Shown: one piece after another, positions 57,638 through 64,000 of the stretch
Position numbering within the stretch: the stretch's first letter is position 1
How the letters are laid out: the number at the start of each line of letters is the position of its first letter
The notes under the pieces: generated by a model
The model's database searches: none
What the model saw: the letters and a program-made list of their open reading frames with translations, nothing else
Told to the model about the DNA's origin: nothing
Made by a program: the position numbers and the translations under genes
Assembly: GCA_000335715.1 (NCBI GenBank)
Contig: AMYZ01000013.1
Span: 61,673 to 125,672 of the forward strand
From: a beta proteobacterium L13
Lineage (GTDB): Bacteria > Pseudomonadota > Gammaproteobacteria > Burkholderiales > Chromobacteriaceae
Reading direction: 5' to 3'
DNA length: 64,000 nt

Positions 57638-57638
<1 letters not shown>
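56763..57638 (-). CDS. Small-conductance mechanosensitive channel (MscS family)
   Basis: 291-residue inner-membrane channel that relieves osmotic pressure. Three hydrophobic segments: TVLVLVLLLVHTSIVRAI (about 26-43), AMIIIGLAGFVIIWARELQ (about 64-80), and TIALSMVAFAAALVVATKELL leading into the pore. The beta domain follows (YELGDIIELQGMRGRVQDI, with FPNSLLLTHPV). The ATG shares one base with the prfC stop (TGATG), so the two are coupled. A window-repeat copy (57500) encodes AANP. Confidence 0.88.
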
Positions 57639-59248
<1,610 letters not shown>

Positions 59249-59415
59249 GGATGCTCGTCTGGTAAAGATTCGGAAAAACAGGCGATTGTACTGCATTCTG
59301 GCGGTTTCATAGAAGCCGCAGCGGGCTATGCGGCCAACCTTTTGCCGCGTATCGCCTCGTATTTGCAGTGCAACACGGTACAATCGTGTTTTCGGATGTT
59401 TGCGGAGCCAGCAGA

Positions 59416-60027
59416 ATGTTTACCGGTATCGTGCAGGGCATGGCCACTGTGGTGGCGGTGGAAGAAAAAAACCAGTTTCGTACCCACAAGGTACGCCTGC
59501 CGGCGGCGCTGCTGCCGGGCCTGCAGATCGGCGCCTCGGTGGCACACAACGGCTGCTGCCTCACCGTAACCGCCATCGACGGCGACGTGGTGAGTTTTGA
59601 CCTGATCGCCGAAACACTGCGCCTGACCAACCTCGGCCGCCTGCAAGCCGGCGACGCGGTGAACGTGGAACGCGCAGCGCGCTTTGGCGATGACATCGGC
59701 GGCCACAGCATGTCCGGCCACATCATCAGCACCGCTACCGTGAGCGACATTATCAGCAGCCCGGACAACCGCACGCTGTGGTTCACCCTGCCGCGCGAAC
59801 TGATGAAGTACGTGCTGATCAAAGGCTATATCGGTGTAGACGGCTGCAGCCTGACCATTGGCGACGTGCGCGACGACGGCTTCTGCGTGAATCTGATCCC
59901 GGAAACGCTGCAGCGCACGCTGCTGGGCGTACGCCAGGTGGGCGATGTGGTGAATATTGAAATCGACCCGCAAACCCAGGCCATTGTCGACACCGTAGAG
60001 CGCGTGTTGGCCGCACGCGGCGCTTGA
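59416..60027 (+). CDS. ribE: Riboflavin synthase, alpha subunit
   Basis: Turns two 6,7-dimethyl-8-ribityllumazine molecules into riboflavin. It has 203 residues from ATG 59416 ([17 protein letters not shown]), with GGAG upstream. It is two repeats of a lumazine-binding barrel: [18 protein letters not shown] with [17 protein letters not shown], and [23 protein letters not shown]. First gene of ribE-ribBX-ribH-nusB. I see no FMN riboswitch before it. Confidence 0.96.
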   Translation: MFTGIVQGMATVVAVEEKNQFRTHKVRLPAALLPGLQIGASVAHNGCCLTVTAIDGDVVSFDLIAETLRLTNLGRLQAGDAVNVERAARFGDDIGGHSMSGHIISTATVSDIISSPDNRTLWFTLPRELMKYVLIKGYIGVDGCSLTIGDVRDDGFCVNLIPETLQRTLLGVRQVGDVVNIEIDPQTQAIVDTVERVLAARGA

Positions 60028-60134
60028 TTGCCGGCCGGGTAGCCCCATCTATAAATGAATTACTCCTGCATGGCGCGTGGCGCCATGCTCCATAGCAGCC
60101 AGGCGCGCCGCAGGCGTGCGGGAAGGACGACACA

Positions 60135-61250
60135 ATGAGCATTGCCCCTATCCAGGAAATCATTGCCGACATCAAGGCCGGCAAAATGGTGGTGTTGATG
60201 GACGCGGAAGACCGCGAAAACGAAGGCGACCTGGTGATGGCCGCCGAGCACGTTACCCCGGAAGCCATCAACTTCATGGCCAAGTACGGCCGCGGCCTGA
60301 TCTGTCTTACCCTCTCCGAAGAGCGCTGCAAGCAGCTGAATCTGCCGATGATGGCCACCAATAACGGCACCAGCTTCGGCACCAACTTTACCGTGTCCAT
60401 CGAGGCGGCCGAGGGCGTGACCACCGGCATTTCCGCCGCCGACCGTGCCCACACCACGCTGGTGGCGGTGGCGCGTGATGCGCGCCCCACCGACATCGTG
60501 CAGCCTGGCCACGTGTTCCCGCTGAAAGCGCAAAAGGGCGGCGTGCTGGTGCGCGCCGGCCATACCGAAGCCGGCTGCGACCTGTCGCGCCTGGCCGGGC
60601 TGGAGCCTGCCTCGGTGATCTGCGAAATCATGAACGACGACGGCACCATGGCACGCCTGCCGGAGCTGCTGGAGTTCGCCCGCGAGCACAACCTGAAAGT
60701 CGGCACCATTGCCGACCTCATCCACTACCGCAGCCGTACCGAGTGCTTTGTCGAACAGGTAGGGCAGCGCCTGGCTGAAACGCCGTTTGGTGCGTTCCAG
60801 CTGCACGTATTTCAGGACGTACTGACCCGAGCCACCCACCTGGCGCTGGTATGCGGCCAACCTCGCGCCGACAAGGAAACGCTGGTGCGCGTGCACGAGC
60901 CGCTGTCGGTGATGGACCTGCTGGACCCGCTGTCCGGCAAGCACAGCTGGACTATTCCCAACGCGCTGGAAGAAATCAGCGAGCGCGGCTGCGGCGTGGT
61001 GATCCTGCTGCACCGCCCCGAATCCGGCGCCGACATCCTGGCGCGCGCGCTGCCCGAGCAGGCGGAAAAAGGCCCGCGTCAGCGCTGGGACAGCAAGACC
61101 TTCGGCATTGGCGCACAAATGCTGCGCGCACTGGGCGTGGGCAAGATGAAGCTGATGGCCTCGCCGGTCAGCCTGCCGTCCATGACCGGTTTTGGTCTGG
61201 AGGTGACCGGCTTTGTGCAACCTGAACACGTGCACGTGGATTTGGATTAA
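60135..61250 (+). CDS. ribB: 3,4-dihydroxy-2-butanone-4-phosphate synthase with degenerate GTP cyclohydrolase II domain (RibBX type)
   Basis: 371 residues. The RibB part (about 1-205) is intact: MDAEDRENEGDLVMAAE, TNNGTSFGTNFTVSIEA, RAGHTEAGCDLSRLAG. The second part (210-371) has the fold and spacing of GTP cyclohydrolase II (LVRVHEP.., TFGIGAQMLRALGVGKMKLM) but lacks the zinc cysteines: where active enzymes have ECLTGD and the CDC pair, this one has EPLSVMD and no cysteine pair. So it should make only the butanone phosphate; a separate RibA must exist elsewhere. Such RibBX proteins are known in other proteobacteria. A window-repeat copy (60852) is in it. Confidence 0.92.
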   Translation: MSIAPIQEIIADIKAGKMVVLMDAEDRENEGDLVMAAEHVTPEAINFMAKYGRGLICLTLSEERCKQLNLPMMATNNGTSFGTNFTVSIEAAEGVTTGISAADRAHTTLVAVARDARPTDIVQPGHVFPLKAQKGGVLVRAGHTEAGCDLSRLAGLEPASVICEIMNDDGTMARLPELLEFAREHNLKVGTIADLIHYRSRTECFVEQVGQRLAETPFGAFQLHVFQDVLTRATHLALVCGQPRADKETLVRVHEPLSVMDLLDPLSGKHSWTIPNALEEISERGCGVVILLHRPESGADILARALPEQAEKGPRQRWDSKTFGIGAQMLRALGVGKMKLMASPVSLPSMTGFGLEVTGFVQPEHVHVDLD

Positions 61251-61295
61251 AATACGCCCCTTTCTAGATTTGGCTGTCGCCGCAAGGAGAACCGC

Positions 61296-61763
61296 ATGCT
61301 GGACCAAGTAAACCGTATTACCCCTGATCTTTCCGGCAAAGGTCTGAAGATTGGCGTGGTAATGTGCCGCTTTAACGAGCTGGTTTGTCATGGTCTGCGT
61401 GATGCCTGCCTGGCCGAGCTGCAAGCACTGGGCGTGGCGCCCGCCGACGTGACCCTGGCCACCGTGCCGGGCGCGCTGGAAGCCCCGCTGGTGCTGCAAA
61501 CCATGGCAAAAACAGGCCGCTTTGACGCGCTGATCGCGCTGGGCGCGGTAATTCGCGGTGAGACCTATCACTTTGAGCTGGTGTCCAATGAATCCGGCGC
61601 GGGCATTACCCGCGTGGGCCTGGACGCCGGCATCCCGATTGCCAACGCCATTCTCACCACCGAAAACGACGAGCAGGCCGAAGTCCGCATGTCGGTAAAA
61701 GGCCGTGAAGCCGCCCAGGTGGCTGTAGAGATGGTCAATCTGCACAAGACCCTGCGCGGCTAA
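61296..61763 (+). CDS. ribH: 6,7-dimethyl-8-ribityllumazine synthase
   Basis: Penultimate enzyme of riboflavin synthesis, joining the RibB product with the pyrimidine intermediate. It has 155 residues. Motifs: [52 protein letters not shown] (with the catalytic His) and [22 protein letters not shown] lies before the ATG. It is 45 bp after ribBX and 38 bp before nusB. Confidence 0.96.
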   Translation: MLDQVNRITPDLSGKGLKIGVVMCRFNELVCHGLRDACLAELQALGVAPADVTLATVPGALEAPLVLQTMAKTGRFDALIALGAVIRGETYHFELVSNESGAGITRVGLDAGIPIANAILTTENDEQAEVRMSVKGREAAQVAVEMVNLHKTLRG

Positions 61764-61801
61764 GCTGCCGCGCCTGCTCTTTAGATACAAGGAAAGCTGT
61801 A

Positions 61802-62251
61802 ATGAAAACCGCCCGCCGCCGCGCCCGTGAGTATGCCGTACAGGGTATTTACGAGTGGCAGCTGAATGCCGACCGCCCGGCATCGCTGATTGAAAAGCAC
61901 CTGCGCGAAAATGACTACTTCGTGAAAGCCGACGAAGCCCTGTTCCGCGAAATCCTGTTTGGTGTACTGCGCGACGCCGCCGACCTGTCCAAATACCTGG
62001 TGCCTTACTACGAGCGCGATGCCGCCGAAGTCAGCCCGGTAGAGCGCGCCATCATGCTGATGGCAGCTTTCGAGCTGATCTCGCACCCGCAGACCCCGTG
62101 CCCGGTCATCATCAACGAAGCCATCGAAATCGCCAAAACCTTTGGCGGCACCGACGGCCACAAATTCGTTAACGGCGTACTGGACAAGCTGGCTGCCGAC
62201 GTGCGCGCCGACGAAGTCAAGGCTATCCGTAGCCGCCGCCAGGCAGACTGA
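61802..62251 (+). CDS. nusB: Transcription antitermination factor NusB
   Basis: RNA-binding protein of the rRNA antitermination complex, with 149 residues. It begins MKTARRRAREYAVQGIYEWQLN and has VERAIMLMAAFELI, PVIINEAIEIAKTFGGTDGHKFVNGVLDKLA in pieces, the usual NusB signature. AAGGAAAG precedes the ATG. It follows ribH, the common ribH-nusB pairing. Confidence 0.96.
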   Translation: MKTARRRAREYAVQGIYEWQLNADRPASLIEKHLRENDYFVKADEALFREILFGVLRDAADLSKYLVPYYERDAAEVSPVERAIMLMAAFELISHPQTPCPVIINEAIEIAKTFGGTDGHKFVNGVLDKLAADVRADEVKAIRSRRQAD

Positions 62252-62282
62252 TATTGCTGCAGCCTGCGGGCTGTACTGCCAG

Positions 62283-62306
62283 AGCCCGGCCTTGCCGGGC
62301 TTTTTT
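62283..62306 (+). terminator. Terminator after nusB
   Basis: AGCCCGGC and GCCGGGCT pair around a CTT centre, followed by six T; it ends the riboflavin-nusB unit. Confidence 0.9.
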
Positions 62307-62317
62307 ATTGGTTTGCT

Positions 62318-62348
62318 CCCCGGATGCGCCTGCGGCTTATCCGGGCTA
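62318..62348. repeat. REP-like palindrome
   Basis: CCCGGAT (62319-62325) and ATCCGGG (62339-62345) flank GCGCCTGCGGCTT, and CTACG follows. This is like the REP/BIME units of enterobacteria (GCCGGATGCG..CTTATCCGGCCTAC). A partial second unit, CTTATCCGGGC, follows at 62353-62363. Only this one locus is seen in the window. Confidence 0.55.
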
Positions 62349-62454
62349 CGGTCTTATCCGGGCAATGGTTTGTCCTGGCCATGGCCGGGTGGCGGAGTAG
62401 GTTTTTTCAAAGGTTGGCCGCAAGCAGGCTTGTGGCCAGTGTGGTGATAACGGG

Positions 62455-63396
62455 ATGACCGAATTTGATCTGATACGGCGGCACTTTACCCGCGCCGCGC
62501 CCAATGCGGTGCTGGGCGTGGGCGATGATGCGGCCATTGTGCGGCCAACCCTGGGCTGCGACTTGCACGTGTCTACCGACATGCTGGTAGAAGGGCGCCA
62601 TTTTTTTGCCGATGTCTGCCCGGAGGCCTTGGGGCGCAAGGCGCTGGCGGTGAATCTGTCCGATATGGCCGCCATGGGCGCTACCCCGCGCTGGGTGACA
62701 CTGGCACTGGCACTGCCACGGCTGGATGAAGCCTGGGCTGCCGCGTTTGCGCGCGGCTTTTTTGGCCTGGCGGCCGAGCATGGCGTCAGCGTGGTGGGTG
62801 GCGATACCACGCGCGGCCCGCTGACGCTGTCGGTGACCATCTTTGGCGAAACGCCGCACGGCCAGGCGCTGCGCCGCGATGCTGCGCAGCCGGGCGACGA
62901 TATCTGGGTGTCAGGCCAGCTGGGTCTGGCCGCTGCCGCCTTGCAGCAGCGGCTGTCGGGTGGCGCCGAGATGCTGCCGGCCGATTGCCTGCTGAGGCTG
63001 GAGCGCCCGCAGCCACGCGTGGCGCTGGGGCGCGCCTTGCTGGGCGTCGCGCGCGCGGCGCTGGACGTGTCCGACGGCTTTGCGGCAGACCTGTCTCACA
63101 TTCTGGCGCGCTCCGGCGTCAGTGCCGAGGTGTGGGTGGATGCCTTGCCCACGCACCCGCAGCTCGCGGCCGAGCGTAGCCGCTGGCTGGCGGCCATCGC
63201 GGCGGGTGGGGATGATTACGAATTGTGCTTTACTGCGGCCCCTGCGCAGGCGGCGGCGGTGCAGGCTGCTGCCGCGCAGGCTGGTGTGGCGGTGCACAAG
63301 GTTGGCCGCATTGTGGCGGGTGAGGGTTTACGCCTGCTGGCTGCCGATGGGCAGGCGGTGGCGCTGGAAAGGTTGGGTTATGACCACTTTGCCTAA
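62455..63396 (+). CDS. thiL: Thiamine-monophosphate kinase
   Basis: Phosphorylates thiamine monophosphate to thiamine diphosphate. It has 313 residues. Motifs: MTEFDLIRRHF at the start, GVGDDAAIVRPTLG with the metal-binding Asp pair near residue 24, STDMLVEGRHF, LAVNLSDMAAMGATPRW, VVGGDTTRGP and GGDDYELCFT. Window-repeat copies lie at 62540 (read as RPT) and 63300 (read as VGR), and another just before the gene (62412). It overlaps pgpA by 17 bp. Confidence 0.95.
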   Translation: MTEFDLIRRHFTRAAPNAVLGVGDDAAIVRPTLGCDLHVSTDMLVEGRHFFADVCPEALGRKALAVNLSDMAAMGATPRWVTLALALPRLDEAWAAAFARGFFGLAAEHGVSVVGGDTTRGPLTLSVTIFGETPHGQALRRDAAQPGDDIWVSGQLGLAAAALQQRLSGGAEMLPADCLLRLERPQPRVALGRALLGVARAALDVSDGFAADLSHILARSGVSAEVWVDALPTHPQLAAERSRWLAAIAAGGDDYELCFTAAPAQAAAVQAAAAQAGVAVHKVGRIVAGEGLRLLAADGQAVALERLGYDHFA

Positions 63397-63877
63397 GCCG
63401 GACGTGCGCTTTTTGCTGCGGCACCCGGCGCATTTTCTGGCGCTGGGCTTTGGTAGCGGGCTGATTACGCCTGCGCCGGGTACCTGGGGCAGTATTGCCG
63501 CCTTGCCGCTGGCGGCGGGTTTGCACCTGGCCGGTGTGCAGGGCGTGATGCTGGCCTGGCTGGCGCTGCCGCTGTTTGTGCTGGGCGTGTGGGTGTGCGG
63601 CGTGACCGGCCGGGCGCTGGGGGTGGCCGATAGCGGCCATATCGTGTGGGACGAAATCGTGGCTATGCTGCTGGTGCTGGCGGCGGTGCCGGCGACGCCC
63701 GTGGCATGGTTGGCCGCATTGCTGGCGTTTCGTGTGTTCGATATCGTCAAGCCGTGGCCGATACGCTGGCTGGATGCTCGCGTACACGGCGGTTTTGGCG
63801 TGATGCTGGACGATGTGGTGGCAGCGCTGTTTGCCGTGCTGGTGCTGTGGTCGGTGTTGCCGTATCTGCCAGCCTGA
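63380..63877 (+). CDS. pgpA: Phosphatidylglycerophosphatase A
   Basis: Inner-membrane phosphatase that makes phosphatidylglycerol from its phosphate. It has 165 residues from ATG 63380 (MTTLPKPDVRFLLRHPAHFL). Motifs: LGFGSGLITPAPGTWGS, VWDEIVAMLL, RVFDIVKPWPI and GGFGVMLDDVVAAL, and about four hydrophobic segments. It overlaps the thiL stop, the thiL-pgpA pair known in many proteobacteria. A window-repeat copy (63708) encodes WLAA. Confidence 0.95.
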   Translation: MTTLPKPDVRFLLRHPAHFLALGFGSGLITPAPGTWGSIAALPLAAGLHLAGVQGVMLAWLALPLFVLGVWVCGVTGRALGVADSGHIVWDEIVAMLLVLAAVPATPVAWLAALLAFRVFDIVKPWPIRWLDARVHGGFGVMLDDVVAALFAVLVLWSVLPYLPA

Positions 63878-63913
63878 TTGCTGCAACGGCTGCCTGTGCT
63901 GGCAGCGATATTA

Positions 63914-63950
63914 AAAGCCACCCCGGTCTTGCCGTGGGTGGCTTTGTTTT
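63914..63950 (+). terminator. Terminator after pgpA
   Basis: AAAGCCACCC and GGGTGGCTTT pair, with an inner CGG/CCG pair around the loop, followed by GTTTTG. Confidence 0.82.
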
Positions 63951-64000
63951 GTGCTGCTTTTGCATATCAAAGACAAATAAAAAACCCAGCACCAGGCTGG

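Noticed and set aside
59249..60134. FMN riboswitch before the riboflavin genes
   Set aside because: I could not find the conserved RFN elements in the gaps before ribE or ribB.

Overview
The window is a chromosomal stretch of a high-GC Gram-negative bacterium. The gene content and protein types (ribE-ribBX-ribH-nusB-thiL-pgpA, a fused FruB-enzyme I, E. coli-like curli, ClpB behind a sigma-32 promoter, a SpecificRecomb-family membrane protein) fit a betaproteobacterium of the order Neisseriales. Chromobacteriaceae (Vogesella/Chromobacterium/Aquitalea type) is my best guess, by inference only. Nearly all of it reads as core chromosome. I see no prophage, transposase, CRISPR array or rRNA.

Layout. 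1-2290: the 3' part of a CBS-PAS-GGDEF-EAL c-di-GMP enzyme. 2315-7365: a complete one-strand curli locus in the order csgD-E-F-G-B-A-csgC/H, with an unusually large curlin. 7660-12612: serS, rarA, lolA and nadE. 12879-13122: two identical tRNA-Ser(GGA) genes. 13238-18572: adenine deaminase, thymidine kinase with a small unknown gene, a thioesterase, mnmC and a small exported protein. 18719-23548: clpB and the SpecificRecomb protein. 23794-29629: ahpC, ahpF, udp, a PQQ-type sugar dehydrogenase and an isomerase. 29776-37595: a B12-binding radical SAM protein, a DUF1045 2H phosphoesterase, DUF1289 and HutD proteins, an acetyltransferase, an aminotransferase, an MFS carrier and a glycine-zipper protein. 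37767-47127: a YkgJ protein, a CZB chemoreceptor, DctB/DctD, a second GGDEF-EAL protein and a tandem pair of unknown winged-helix regulators. 47432-59248: an M3 peptidase lipoprotein, the fructose PTS (fruB-fruK-fruA) with divergent fruR, and prfC-mscS-tetR. 59416-63877: riboflavin genes, nusB, thiL and pgpA.

The most striking signal is not a gene. The 11-mer GGTTGGCCGCA (reverse TGCGGCCAACC) occurs 37 times exactly, on both strands, in genes in all three reading frames and in intergenic gaps. Chance expectation is well below one. Four pairs are arranged as inverted repeats just after genes, two of them in good intrinsic terminators. This is how the DNA uptake sequence (DUS) of Neisseriaceae behaves, but the sequence is not the Neisseria DUS. 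I propose an undescribed DUS-like dialect. The first 7.6 kb, including the curli locus, has no exact copy.

Other points of interest: a pair of paralogous wHTH proteins with a shared N-terminal cysteine motif, a DctD with NAFTGA in place of GAFTGA, a ribB fused to a GTP cyclohydrolase II-like domain without its zinc cysteines, a REP-like palindrome near 62.3 kb, and an odd non-coding block near 31.9 kb.
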